This document shows positions 28,097 through 36,463 of a stretch of 64,000 nucleotides of DNA, piece by piece. The stretch spans positions 153,819 through 217,818 of the forward strand of contig NZ_VDES01000003.1 in the NCBI RefSeq assembly GCF_013607875.1, in the 5' to 3' direction. The position numbers and the translations under genes were made by a program. The DNA is from Blastomonas ursincola. Its GTDB lineage: Bacteria > Pseudomonadota > Alphaproteobacteria > Sphingomonadales > Sphingomonadaceae. The notes beneath the pieces are model-generated. The model saw nothing but the letters and a program-made list of their open reading frames with translations, searched no databases and had not been told where the DNA came from. Every line of letters starts with the position of its first letter. Within the stretch, counting starts at the first letter, position 1.

Positions 28097-28749
28097 GCTT
28101 CCAGGCGGTCATTTTCGATTTCGGCGGGGTGATCACCTCGTCGCCATTCGAGGCGTTCAATCGGCTCGAGGCGGAGCGGGGGCTGCCGCGCGATTGCGTG
28201 CGGCGGATCAACGCGACCAATCCCGACTACAATGCTTGGGCGAAGTTCGAGCGCGCGGAGATCGATGCCGCCGCTTTCGATACTGCCTTTGCCGAAGAAG
28301 CGGCGGCGCTGGGTCTGGCGATCCGGGGCAGCGATGTCATCTCCTGCCTGGCAGGCGATGTGCGCCCTCGCATGGTCGCGGCGCTCGATGCGCTCAAGGA
28401 AGAAGGGCTGACCATCGGCTGCATCACCAACAATGTCCGCGCGGGCAAGGGATCGGCGATGGTGTTCGACGATGCGCGCGCGGCCGAGATCGCGGCGATC
28501 ATGGCGCGGTTCGACCATGTCATCGAAAGCAGCAAGGCTGGGGTGCGCAAGCCCGATCCGCGCATCTATGCGATGATGTGCGAGGCGATCGGGATAGCAC
28601 CGGATGCGTGCATCTATCTCGACGACCTGGGCGTGAATTGCAAACCCGCGGCGGCTTTGGGCATGGCCGCGATCAAGGTGAGCGGCGAGGATCAGGCGCT
28701 GGCCGATCTGCGCGCACTGCTGGGCCGTCCGGAAGGCTGGCCCGGCTGA
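28093..28749 (+). CDS. HAD-superfamily hydrolase, epoxide-hydrolase-N-terminal-like
   Basis: 218 residues. HAD motif I is VIFDFGGVI with nucleophile Asp9. Motif II is in GCITNNV, motif III is the lysine in SSKAGVRKPDP, and motif IV is YLDDLGVNCKPA. The DFGG variant and the DDLGxNxKPA ending are typical of the soluble epoxide hydrolase N-terminal phosphatase and alpha-haloacid-dehalogenase-like group. The likely reaction is phosphoester hydrolysis with Mg2+. It overlaps the DUF2855 stop (ATGA) and the next gene start (TGATG), so it sits inside a tight operon. Confidence 0.85.
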   Translation: MSFQAVIFDFGGVITSSPFEAFNRLEAERGLPRDCVRRINATNPDYNAWAKFERAEIDAAAFDTAFAEEAAALGLAIRGSDVISCLAGDVRPRMVAALDALKEEGLTIGCITNNVRAGKGSAMVFDDARAAEIAAIMARFDHVIESSKAGVRKPDPRIYAMMCEAIGIAPDACIYLDDLGVNCKPAAALGMAAIKVSGEDQALADLRALLGRPEGWPG

Positions 28750-29666
28750 TGCGGTTTTGGGGGGCAATCCTGTTGGCGATGGTGGCGGTCCCGGCTCAGG
28801 CCGAGCGGGGAACCGTTGTCGTGGTCGGCGGGGCATTGGCGGACGACAATGCCGATGTGTATCGCGCGATGATCAAAGCCATGCCAGCCGACGCGCCCGA
28901 TGTGGTCATCATCCCCGCTGCTTCGGGCATTATCGGTCGATCGGTTCCGCGCGCTGCCAAGGCCTTTGCCGCACATGGCGTTGATCCCGCCCGCATCGTC
29001 ACGGCGCACATAGCCTTGGTCGATGATCCCGATACGCCGGACGTCGACGAGTCGCGCTGGAATGCGGGCGGCAGCGATCCAGCAGAGATTGCCAAGATCG
29101 AGAAAGCAGGCCTGATCTGGATGCTGGGCGGCGACCAGCTGCGGATCATGGCAGCGCTGATCAAGCCCGATGGCAGCGATACACCTATGCTGGCCGCCAT
29201 CCGCAAACGGCTGGATAAGGGAGCGGTGATCGGGGGCACCAGCGCGGGTGCGGCTGTGATGGGCGAGCACATGATCGGATGCGGCAGCCCCGAGGTGGCG
29301 CTGACGGCTCCGGTCTCGCGCGATTTCAAGGATTGCGACGGCAAGGCCGAGGATGCCCGCGACGTGCCACTGGTGTTGGGGCGTGGCCTCGGCTTTCTTC
29401 CCGGGATCGTGTTCGACCAGCATTTCAGCCAGCGCGCACGGCTGACGCGGCTCGTTCGGGCGGTGGCCTGTATCGAAGCGGACGCGGTGACCGGGATCGG
29501 GATCGACGAGGACACAGCCTTTGTCTTCGACATCGGGCACGAGACCGGCATTCCGGTGGGGCGTGGCACCATCACTGTCGTTGATCCGTCAGAGGGGCAT
29601 CGGTCCTGCGACAATGCGGTGATGGAAAATGTCCGCTTCGCGCGCTTCCCGGCGATGAAGGAATAA
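28749..29666 (+). CDS. exported cyanophycinase-like peptidase (S51 family)
   Basis: 305 residues. An 18-residue signal peptide (FWGAILLAMVAVPAQA) is followed by TVVVVGGAL. The S51 nucleophile lies in GGTSAGAAVMGE (Ser165), and the motif FDQHFSQRARLTRL (His225) is characteristic of cyanophycinases. These hydrolyse the beta-Asp-Arg polymer cyanophycin to dipeptides. Exported forms let bacteria use external cyanophycin. No isoaspartyl dipeptidase or cphA gene is near. It starts with an overlap on the HAD gene. Another alpha-aspartyl peptide substrate cannot be excluded. Confidence 0.83.
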   Translation: MRFWGAILLAMVAVPAQAERGTVVVVGGALADDNADVYRAMIKAMPADAPDVVIIPAASGIIGRSVPRAAKAFAAHGVDPARIVTAHIALVDDPDTPDVDESRWNAGGSDPAEIAKIEKAGLIWMLGGDQLRIMAALIKPDGSDTPMLAAIRKRLDKGAVIGGTSAGAAVMGEHMIGCGSPEVALTAPVSRDFKDCDGKAEDARDVPLVLGRGLGFLPGIVFDQHFSQRARLTRLVRAVACIEADAVTGIGIDEDTAFVFDIGHETGIPVGRGTITVVDPSEGHRSCDNAVMENVRFARFPAMKE

Positions 29667-29670
29667 CCGC

Positions 29671-30633
29671 ATGGACAATTTCACCCACAGCCTCGCCGGA
29701 TGGGCGCTGGGCCAGGCGGGACTCAAGCGCCTGACCGGGCTCGGGGTGCCGACGCTGATCATCGGGGCAAACCTGCCCGATATCGATGCGGTGCTGAGCG
29801 TGCTCGGCACCCAGTCGCTCGCGCTGCGGCGCGGGGTTACGCACGGGCCGATCGCGCTGCTGGTGCTGCCGATCCTGCTCACGGTGGCGATGGTCTGGTT
29901 CGACCGCTGGCAGGTACGGCGGCGCAAGCGTCCGCGCGACCGCCTGCCGGTGCGACCAGGGGCGCTGCTGCTGCTCGCCTATATCGGCACGCTATCGCAT
30001 CCGGCGCTCGATTATCTCAACAATTACGGCATCCGCCTGCTCGAACCCTTCGCGCCGCGCTGGTTCTATGGCGATACCCTGTTCATCGTCGATGCGGCGC
30101 TGTGGACGATCCTGCCGCTCGGCATCTGGCTGTCGCGCAAATGGGAGGCGGCAGGCCGTCCGGGCTGGGAACGGCCCGCGCAAGCGGTGCTGGTTCTGGC
30201 CTTGCTCTACATCTCGGGCAACTATGCGCTCTCGAGCCATGCCGAAGCGCAGGTGGCGCAGAGGCTGGAGGCCGAACGCGGCATCACTCCCGATCTGGTG
30301 ATCGCCAATGCGGTACCGGTGCTGTTCTGGCAGCGCGCGATGCTGTGGCGCGGCGATGCGATGATCGGGCGCGGGGCCTATGACGCGCTGGGCACCCCGG
30401 CGCTGACGCTGCAGCCGGGCAGCACTGCGACCAACATGGCCAGCCCGTGGGTCGCGCGCGCCGCCGCACAAAATGCTGATGCGCGGGCCTTTTTGTTCTG
30501 GGCGCGGATGCCATATGCACGGCTGACCGACATATCGGGGGGCAAGAGGGTGGTGCTGCGCGATGCGCGCTTCGACAGTTCGCCGATTGCTGACCGGTTC
30601 ACGGTCACAGTCGATGTGAAGGATGTTCGATGA
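29671..30633 (+). CDS. membrane-bound metal-dependent hydrolase family protein (YdjM-like)
   Basis: 320 residues. The opening MDNFTHSLAGWALGQ, then GANLPDID, RGVTHGPIALLV and LSHPALDYLNNYG carry the histidine/aspartate pattern of the YdjM/DUF457 family of membrane-embedded metal-dependent hydrolases. Four to five hydrophobic segments span about residues 60-190, followed by a soluble C-terminal part. The family is often discussed in connection with membrane lipid turnover, but I know no firm function for this subgroup. It overlaps the photolyase start by 4 bp (ATGA). Confidence 0.8.
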   Translation: MDNFTHSLAGWALGQAGLKRLTGLGVPTLIIGANLPDIDAVLSVLGTQSLALRRGVTHGPIALLVLPILLTVAMVWFDRWQVRRRKRPRDRLPVRPGALLLLAYIGTLSHPALDYLNNYGIRLLEPFAPRWFYGDTLFIVDAALWTILPLGIWLSRKWEAAGRPGWERPAQAVLVLALLYISGNYALSSHAEAQVAQRLEAERGITPDLVIANAVPVLFWQRAMLWRGDAMIGRGAYDALGTPALTLQPGSTATNMASPWVARAAAQNADARAFLFWARMPYARLTDISGGKRVVLRDARFDSSPIADRFTVTVDVKDVR

Positions 30634-32024
30634 CCCGCCCCGTGATCGTCTGGCTGCGCCGCGACCTGCGCCTTGCCGACCAGCCTGCTTTCGCCGCCGC
30701 CGCCAAGGCCGGACCCGTGATCCCGGTCTATGTGCTCGACGACGAGACGCCCAAGCATCGCAAGATGGGCGGGGCGTCGCGCTGGTGGCTGCATCATAGC
30801 CTGGCGTCGCTGGCGACCGATCTGGAAAAGATCGGCTCGCGTCTGATCCTGAAGCGCGGCGTCGCGGCAGAGGTACTGGCGAAGCTGGCGAAGCAGACCA
30901 ACGCGGCCGCGATCCACTGCCTGCGCCATTACGAGCCATGGTGGCGCAATGCCGAACGCGCGCTCAAGGGGCAGTTGTCCGAGGGCTGCGCGCTCGAATG
31001 CCATCACGGCAATTACCTGATGCCGCCCGGATCGGTCACCACCGGCAGCGGCCAGCCTTACAAGATCTACACGCCCTTTTGGCGCGCGCTGGCGCAGCAC
31101 ATGCCGCCACCCGAGCCGGTGCCTGCGCCGAAGAGGCTCGACGCGCCCCAAAGCTGGCCCGAGAGCGACACGCTCAGCGACTGGGACCTGCTGCCGACCA
31201 AGCCTGATTGGGCCAAGGGCTTTGCCGAGGAATGGACACCGGGCGAGGCAGGCGCGGCAGAGCGGCTCAAGGCCTTCCATGCGCGCGCGCTGCATTACGA
31301 GGCATGCCGCAACCTGCCTTCGGTCGAGGGCACCTCGCGCCTGTCGCCGCATCTGCATTTCGGCGAGATCTCTCCCGCCACCGTCTGGCACGCGACGATG
31401 GAGGCGGGCGGTTCGGTCGAGACCTTCCTCAAGGAACTGGTCTGGCGCGATTATGCGCAGAACGTGATCCTGCAATATCCCGATTATGCCAAGGCCAATG
31501 CCCGCGACGGCTTCGACAAATTCCCCTGGCGCGATCCGTCCGACCCGGACGTGGCGGCGGATATCAGGGCGTGGCAGCAGGGGCGCACCGGCTATCCACT
31601 GGTCGATGCCGGGATGCGCCAGCTCTGGGCGACCGGATGGATGCACAACCGCGTGCGCATGGTCACCGCCTCATTCCTGATCAAGCATCTGCTGGTCGAC
31701 TGGCGCGAGGGCGAAAAGTGGTTCTGGGACACTTTGGTCGATGCCGATTACGGCTCCAACGCGACCAACTGGCAATGGACATCGGGCACTGGCGTCGATT
31801 CGAACATGTTCGTGCGGATCATGGCGCCGCTGACCCAGTCGGAGAAGTTCGATGCGGCGGGCTATATCCGGCAATGGGTGCCCGAGCTCGCCGGTCTGTC
31901 CGACAAGGCGATCCACGATCCCGAGGCTGCGGGCAAATATGTGAAGGGCTATCCCAAGAAACTGATCGGGCATAAGGAAGCCAGAGAACGAGCGCTCGCA
32001 GCGCACGGAAAGATAAAGGCATGA
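30630..32024 (+). CDS. phrB: deoxyribodipyrimidine photo-lyase
   Basis: 464 residues. The N-terminal antenna domain begins VIVWLRRDLRLADQPAF. The C-terminal FAD domain includes TSRLSPHLHFGEISP, LVDAGMRQLWATGWMHNRVRM and DADYGSNATNWQW, the flavin-binding signatures of class I CPD photolyases. It splits UV-induced cyclobutane pyrimidine dimers with blue light. It is encoded in a run of tightly packed plus-strand genes, overlapping the upstream membrane protein gene. Distinction from a cryptochrome rests on family resemblance. Confidence 0.93.
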   Translation: MTRPVIVWLRRDLRLADQPAFAAAAKAGPVIPVYVLDDETPKHRKMGGASRWWLHHSLASLATDLEKIGSRLILKRGVAAEVLAKLAKQTNAAAIHCLRHYEPWWRNAERALKGQLSEGCALECHHGNYLMPPGSVTTGSGQPYKIYTPFWRALAQHMPPPEPVPAPKRLDAPQSWPESDTLSDWDLLPTKPDWAKGFAEEWTPGEAGAAERLKAFHARALHYEACRNLPSVEGTSRLSPHLHFGEISPATVWHATMEAGGSVETFLKELVWRDYAQNVILQYPDYAKANARDGFDKFPWRDPSDPDVAADIRAWQQGRTGYPLVDAGMRQLWATGWMHNRVRMVTASFLIKHLLVDWREGEKWFWDTLVDADYGSNATNWQWTSGTGVDSNMFVRIMAPLTQSEKFDAAGYIRQWVPELAGLSDKAIHDPEAAGKYVKGYPKKLIGHKEARERALAAHGKIKA

Positions 32025-32038
32025 GAGGAGAGAAGGTT

Positions 32039-33229
32039 ATGCGGGTCTGGAAAACTCTGGCGGCGGCTTGTGCGCTGGCGATCGGCGCGGGCGGTGTGGC
32101 GCTGGCGAAGGATGAGGCGGCCCCGGCGGTCAAGCCGATCACGCAGATGAGCGCGGCGGAGCTGGAGAAGGTGCGCACCGCCGGCGCGCAGATACTGTTC
32201 TGGTCCGATGCGCAGCGCGCTGCCAATTTCCGCGCCATGGAGGCGCAGTTCCCCGGCACGACCGCGAAGCATGGCACCCCGCGCGCGCTGCCCAAGGGCG
32301 AACCTCTGGCGATCAGCGATGCCGATGTTGATGCGTTTATGGCCGCGCAGAATGTCGCAGGGTTGATGGTGATCCAGGACGGCAAGGTCCGGCTGGAAAA
32401 ATACGGGCTGGGGATGAAGCCTGAAGATCGCTGGACCAGCTTCTCGGTCGCCAAGTCCTTCACCTCGACGCTCGTCGGCGCGGCGGTGAAGGACGGGTTT
32501 ATCGCTTCGATCGACGATCCGGTGACCAAATACGTCCCCGAACTCAAGGGCAGCGGCTATGACGGCGTGACCGTCAAGCAGATCCTGACCATGACCTCGG
32601 GGGTCAAGTGGAACGAGGATTATACCGACCCGAACAGCGATGTCGTGAAGATGCTCTCGGTACCCGTTGGGCCGGGCGAGGACCCCAATACCGCTTACCT
32701 CAAGACGCTGCCGCGCGAGGCCGAGCCGGGTACCAAATGGGTGTACAAGACGGGCGAAACCAACCTGATCGGCGTGATTGTCCAGCGTGCGACGGGCAAG
32801 ACGTTGACCGAATATGCGCAGGAGAAGATCGTCAAGCCGGCGGGCTTCGAGGGCGACCTGTTCTGGATGGTCGATTCCGCTGGACAGAATGTCGGCGGCT
32901 GCTGCCTGTCGATCCGGCTGGCCGATTATGCCCGCATGGGGCTGTTCGCGCTCGAAGGCGGCAAGGGCCAGGTTCCCGATGGCTGGTTCGCCGAAGCGGG
33001 CAAGGAACAGGCGCCGATCGGTTTGCCGGGCTTCGGCTATGGCTATCAGTGGTGGACCTATCCGGGCGGCGCCTGGGGCGGGCAGGGCATTTTCGGCCAG
33101 GCGATCCTGATCGTGCCGCAGAAGAACCTTGTCGTTGCGGTGGTGAGCAACTGGCCCAAGGCAAGCGGTGGCGATCTGCGCGTGCCGCAGTTGCAGTTCT
33201 TCCAGAAGCTCGCCATGGCGGCGAATTGA
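32039..33229 (+). CDS. exported serine hydrolase, beta-lactamase/penicillin-binding-protein-like
   Basis: 396 residues. A signal peptide (AACALAIGAGGVALA) is followed by a class C beta-lactamase fold. The catalytic S-x-x-K is SVAK (Ser136-Lys139), and the region WVYKTGETN probably carries the tyrosine-box residues. GYGYQWWTY is near the third motif. Such periplasmic enzymes act as esterases, amidases or peptidases and are rarely true beta-lactamases. I chose ATG 32039, six codons inside an upstream ATG, because AGGAG precedes it by 8 bp. Confidence 0.85.
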   Translation: MRVWKTLAAACALAIGAGGVALAKDEAAPAVKPITQMSAAELEKVRTAGAQILFWSDAQRAANFRAMEAQFPGTTAKHGTPRALPKGEPLAISDADVDAFMAAQNVAGLMVIQDGKVRLEKYGLGMKPEDRWTSFSVAKSFTSTLVGAAVKDGFIASIDDPVTKYVPELKGSGYDGVTVKQILTMTSGVKWNEDYTDPNSDVVKMLSVPVGPGEDPNTAYLKTLPREAEPGTKWVYKTGETNLIGVIVQRATGKTLTEYAQEKIVKPAGFEGDLFWMVDSAGQNVGGCCLSIRLADYARMGLFALEGGKGQVPDGWFAEAGKEQAPIGLPGFGYGYQWWTYPGGAWGGQGIFGQAILIVPQKNLVVAVVSNWPKASGGDLRVPQLQFFQKLAMAAN

Positions 33230-33239
33230 GGATCGCAGA

Positions 33240-33761
33240 ATGACCGATGACAGCCGCCTCCATGCCGAACTCCAGTCTGCGGGCATCGCCTTCGACCAGG
33301 TCGAGCATGAGGCGGTGTTCACCGTGCTCGAAAGCAGCGCGATCGAGCGCGCCATACCCGGTGCGCACACCAAGAACTTGTTCCTCAAGGACACCAGCGG
33401 CCAGTTCTACCTGGTCACCGTGCTCGCCGAAAAGCAGGTCGATCTGGGTGCGCTCCGGCATCTGGTCGGGGCAGGGCGGTTCAGCTTCGGCTCGGGGGAC
33501 GAGATGGTCGAACTGCTCGGCATCACACCCGGTTCGGTGACGCCGCTTGCGGCGTTCAACGACAAGGCGGGCAAGGTGCAGCTGGTGCTCGACGAGGTGC
33601 TGGCGGCGCAACCGCGCGTCAACGTCCACCCGCTGCGCAACACGGCGACTCTGGGGCTTTCGGGGCTCGATCTGGTGCGGCTGCTGGTGCGCTGGCGGCA
33701 TGCGCCGCTGATCGTCCCGGTGCCGAACAAGGCGCCCGCAGCCGAGCCGTCACAAAATTGA
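33240..33761 (+). CDS. prolyl-tRNA editing (YbaK/ProX) domain protein
   Basis: 173 residues. GAHTKNLFLKDTSGQFYLV carries the conserved lysine of the INS/YbaK editing fold, and GSVTPLAAFND and VHPLRNTATLGLS match family positions for substrate binding. Such stand-alone proteins deacylate mischarged Ala- or Cys-tRNA-Pro. Upstream is the serine hydrolase gene 10 bp away, and moaA starts 39 bp downstream, so it is likely co-transcribed without an obvious functional link. Confidence 0.88.
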   Translation: MTDDSRLHAELQSAGIAFDQVEHEAVFTVLESSAIERAIPGAHTKNLFLKDTSGQFYLVTVLAEKQVDLGALRHLVGAGRFSFGSGDEMVELLGITPGSVTPLAAFNDKAGKVQLVLDEVLAAQPRVNVHPLRNTATLGLSGLDLVRLLVRWRHAPLIVPVPNKAPAAEPSQN

Positions 33762-33800
33762 TGGTGGGCGCGGACGCAAGCATGCGATAACGATGCCAAC

Positions 33801-34811
33801 ATGAACGAGGTCGCCGCCCGCCCGTTGATCGACGGCTTTGCCCGCCGCATCAGCTATGTCCGCCTGTCGGTCACCGACCGGTGCGACCTGCGCTGCGCCT
33901 ATTGCATGCCCGAGCGGATGCAGTTCCTGCCCAAGGCCGAGGTGCTGAGCCTCGAGGAATTGCACCGGCTGTCGCTGGCGTTCATCGAGCGCGGCGTCCG
34001 CAAGATCCGGCTGACCGGGGGCGAACCGCTGGTGCGGCGCGACGTGATGACGCTGGTGCAGCGGCTGGGACGCGAGATCGGCCACGGTCTCGACGAGCTG
34101 ACGCTGACCACCAATGGCACCCAGCTCGCCGAACATGCCGCCGCCTTGGCCGATGCCGGCGTGCGGCGGATCAACGTCTCGCTCGACACGCTCGACCGCG
34201 ACCTGTTCGCACGGCTCACCCGGCGCGATGCGCTGGACAAGGTGCTTGCCGGTATCGATGCGGCCGATCGCGCGGGGCTGAAGGTCAAGATCAACGCGGT
34301 GGCGCTCAAGGGGCTCAACGAGCACGAGCTTCCTGCGCTGATCGCCTGGGCGCATGGCAAAGGTCATGACGTGACGCTGATCGAGGTGATGCCGCTGGGC
34401 GAGGTCGAGGAAGACCGGTTCGACCATTATCGGCCACTGCCGCAGGTGCGCGACACGCTCGAGCAGCGCTGGACGCTGACGCCGAGCGATCACAAGACCG
34501 GCGGGCCGGCGCGCTATTTCGACATTGCCGAGACCGGCGGGCGGCTAGGCCTGATCACCCCGCTCACCAACAATTTCTGCGCCGGATGCAACCGGGTGCG
34601 AGTCACCGCGACCGGTCAGATCTACATGTGCCTCGGCCAGAACGACCGGGTCGATCTGCGCGCGGCGATGCGCGGGCCGGACAGCGATGCGGCGCTCGAC
34701 GCGGCGCTGACGCGCGCGATCCGTGCCAAGCCCGAGCGGCATGATTTCCATATCGATGCCCCGGGCGCCGCACCCGCGCTTGCCCGGCACATGTCGATGA
34801 CCGGCGGCTGA
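33801..34811 (+). CDS. moaA: GTP 3',8-cyclase, molybdenum cofactor biosynthesis
   Basis: 336 residues. Radical-SAM ligands Cys28, Cys32 and Cys35 lie in [13 protein letters not shown]. The second 4Fe-4S site is [12 protein letters not shown] plus a later cysteine in IYMCLG, and the C-terminal double glycine (MSMTGG) that reaches the active site is present. The enzyme converts GTP to the cyclic precursor that MoaC turns into cPMP. It begins the moaA-moaD-moaE set. moaC and moaB are not in this window. Confidence 0.96.
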   Translation: MNEVAARPLIDGFARRISYVRLSVTDRCDLRCAYCMPERMQFLPKAEVLSLEELHRLSLAFIERGVRKIRLTGGEPLVRRDVMTLVQRLGREIGHGLDELTLTTNGTQLAEHAAALADAGVRRINVSLDTLDRDLFARLTRRDALDKVLAGIDAADRAGLKVKINAVALKGLNEHELPALIAWAHGKGHDVTLIEVMPLGEVEEDRFDHYRPLPQVRDTLEQRWTLTPSDHKTGGPARYFDIAETGGRLGLITPLTNNFCAGCNRVRVTATGQIYMCLGQNDRVDLRAAMRGPDSDAALDAALTRAIRAKPERHDFHIDAPGAAPALARHMSMTGG

Positions 34812-34818
34812 GCGCACC

Positions 34819-35067
34819 ATGGCGAAACTGCTGTTTTTCGGGCGGCTGGGTGATCTGGCGGGAGGGATCGAGCGGTCCGTCGGCCTGTCCGAGCCGCACA
34901 GCGTGGCCGCGCTGATCGGCGTGCTGGAGGCGGGCGACAGGCTGCTCGGTAGCGCGCTGCTGGAAGGCCGGGTGCGCTATGCGCTGAACGGCACGATCGT
35001 CGATCGCGATGCGATGGTCGCGGATGGCGACGAGCTCGCCTTTCTGCCGCCGGTCAGCGGAGGGTGA
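34819..35067 (+). CDS. moaD: molybdopterin synthase small subunit
   Basis: 82 residues with a ubiquitin-like beta-grasp fold and C-terminal PPVSGG. The terminal Gly-Gly is thiocarboxylated by MoeB and inserted into MoaE to donate sulfur to cPMP. VRYALNGTIVDRDAMVADGDELAFLPP is the usual second half. It lies 7 bp after moaA and 1 bp before moaE. The gene is short but clearly family-like. Confidence 0.93.
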   Translation: MAKLLFFGRLGDLAGGIERSVGLSEPHSVAALIGVLEAGDRLLGSALLEGRVRYALNGTIVDRDAMVADGDELAFLPPVSGG

Positions 35068-35068
35068 A

Positions 35069-35542
35069 ATGCTGAGGCGCGTCACGATCGCCTCTGGCCC
35101 GTTCGACCCGGAAGCCGAGATTGCCGCGTTTCGCAAGGCGCTGCACGATTCCGGGGCGATCGTCACCTTTACCGGGCAGGTGCGCCCCTCGAACGGCGAT
35201 GGCAGCGTGACCACGCTGAGCCTGCAGCATTATCCAGGCATGACCGAGCGCGGCATCGAAGCGATGCTTGATCAGGTTGCCGAGCGGTGGCCGCTCGAGG
35301 CGGTGCTGGTCATCCACCGCGTCGGCGACATGCGTCCGCACGATCCGATCGTGCTGGTCGCGACGGCAAGCGCGCATCGCCGGGCCGCGTTCGAGGCGGC
35401 GGATTATCTGATGGATTATCTGAAGAGCCGCGCGCTGTTCTGGAAGAGCGAGACGAGTGCGAGTGGCAGGGCCTGGATCGAGCCGCGCGACGAGGACTAT
35501 GCTAATGCCGCGCGCTGGGATGCCTATCCGGGCGGGGGCTGA
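35069..35542 (+). CDS. moaE: molybdopterin synthase catalytic subunit
   Basis: 157 residues. GAIVTFTGQVRPSNGDG, LQHYPGMTERGIEAM, VIHRVGDMRPHDPIVLVATASAHR and YLKSRALFWKSET are all MoaE signatures, including the lysine in the last one that contacts the MoaD tail. With MoaD it forms molybdopterin from cPMP. The stop codon lies inside a strong hairpin (35523-35568) that separates it from the convergent SapC gene. It follows moaD by 1 bp. Confidence 0.95.
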   Translation: MLRRVTIASGPFDPEAEIAAFRKALHDSGAIVTFTGQVRPSNGDGSVTTLSLQHYPGMTERGIEAMLDQVAERWPLEAVLVIHRVGDMRPHDPIVLVATASAHRRAAFEAADYLMDYLKSRALFWKSETSASGRAWIEPRDEDYANAARWDAYPGGG

Positions 35543-35568
35543 CAGCTCAGCCAGCCCGCCCGGATAGG
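35523..35568. terminator. strong bidirectional hairpin between moaE and SapC gene
   Basis: A perfect 14-bp inverted repeat (CCTATCCGGGCGGG at 35523-35536, CCCGCCCGGATAGG at 35555-35568) is extended by four more pairs after a 2-nt bulge, leaving an 8-nt loop. It spans the moaE stop codon and ends 9 bp before the convergent SapC stop. No U-run follows on either strand, so it may be a pause or mRNA-stabilising hairpin, not a classical terminator. Confidence 0.6.
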
Positions 35569-35577
35569 ATTGGCAGA

Positions 35578-36360
35578 TCAGTTGACCGCAGCAGGAACCT
35601 GAAGGTTCGGCACCTTGCCGTCGGCAGCCTGCTGCGCGAACAGGTCGCGCATGTTCTGCAGCGAGAACAGGTGCGCATAGATCAGCGGCAGCGCGCCGTT
35701 CTGGTTCATCTTGCGCAGTTCGTCTCCGCGCAGCTCGCGCAGCTTTTCCTCGTTCACCATCTGGAAGCCCTGATAGACGAAAGGCTGTGCCAGCGTCGGG
35801 TGCTCGATCTTCAGCTCGCCGTCCATCAGCAGGTCGTGCTTCTTGAGCTCTTCCATGAAGAAGGCGGTTCCCTGAACGGCGCGCTCGAAATCCTCGCAGA
35901 ACTGCAGGATGTTCTTGGTGGTCTGGCTCGGCTGATCACCGTCGAACAGTGCTTCGCCTTCCTCGAACTCGCCCAGCGCTTCGCAGGTCGGATCGAAGCA
36001 CAGCGACAGCTCTTGCGAATCCGGACGCAGGCGCGCGAGCATGAACGGATAGCGGCGCACATAAGCAGGCACATAGGCCGGCTTGCGATACTTGCCATCG
36101 TCGTCGAGGAACACGTTGACGCCTTCGTTCATGCCCATCAGCGCCAGCGGAACCGGGTCCGGACCAGCCGAGAAGATGATCGGATAGTGGCGCTGCGCCT
36201 GGCTGAATTCCTCGGCCGTCAGCGGGATCGCGTGCTGGTTCTTCAGGAAATGCGCGCCTTCCAGCGTCCGCGAGCGGAACTTTGCATGGTCCTGGGAATT
36301 GAGCGGCACCAGGTCGTTGAAAAGGACCGGCAGGTTGGTGGCTTGCGGCGCACTGGCCAT
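35578..36360 (-). CDS. SapC family protein
   Basis: 260 residues of the SapC family (named after a Campylobacter S-layer-associated protein) that is common in sphingomonads and other alphaproteobacteria. Visible features are LVPLNSQDHAKFRSRTLEGAHFLKNQHAIPLTAEEF, YPIIFSAGPDPVPLALMGMNEGVNVFLD, and a glutamate-rich second half. No signal peptide or membrane segment is seen. The molecular function is unknown. It is convergent with moaE and separated by the hairpin at 35523. Confidence 0.85.
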   Translation of the reverse strand: MASAPQATNLPVLFNDLVPLNSQDHAKFRSRTLEGAHFLKNQHAIPLTAEEFSQAQRHYPIIFSAGPDPVPLALMGMNEGVNVFLDDDGKYRKPAYVPAYVRRYPFMLARLRPDSQELSLCFDPTCEALGEFEEGEALFDGDQPSQTTKNILQFCEDFERAVQGTAFFMEELKKHDLLMDGELKIEHPTLAQPFVYQGFQMVNEEKLRELRGDELRKMNQNGALPLIYAHLFSLQNMRDLFAQQAADGKVPNLQVPAAVN

Positions 36361-36463
36361 GAAATATTCTCCGCTGACATTGTGATTTTCTCGGTAAAAC
36401 CGGATTACGCGCCTTAAGTGGCTGGCAGGCGACGCGCAAGAGGAACTCGCCGCCAGCGCGGCG

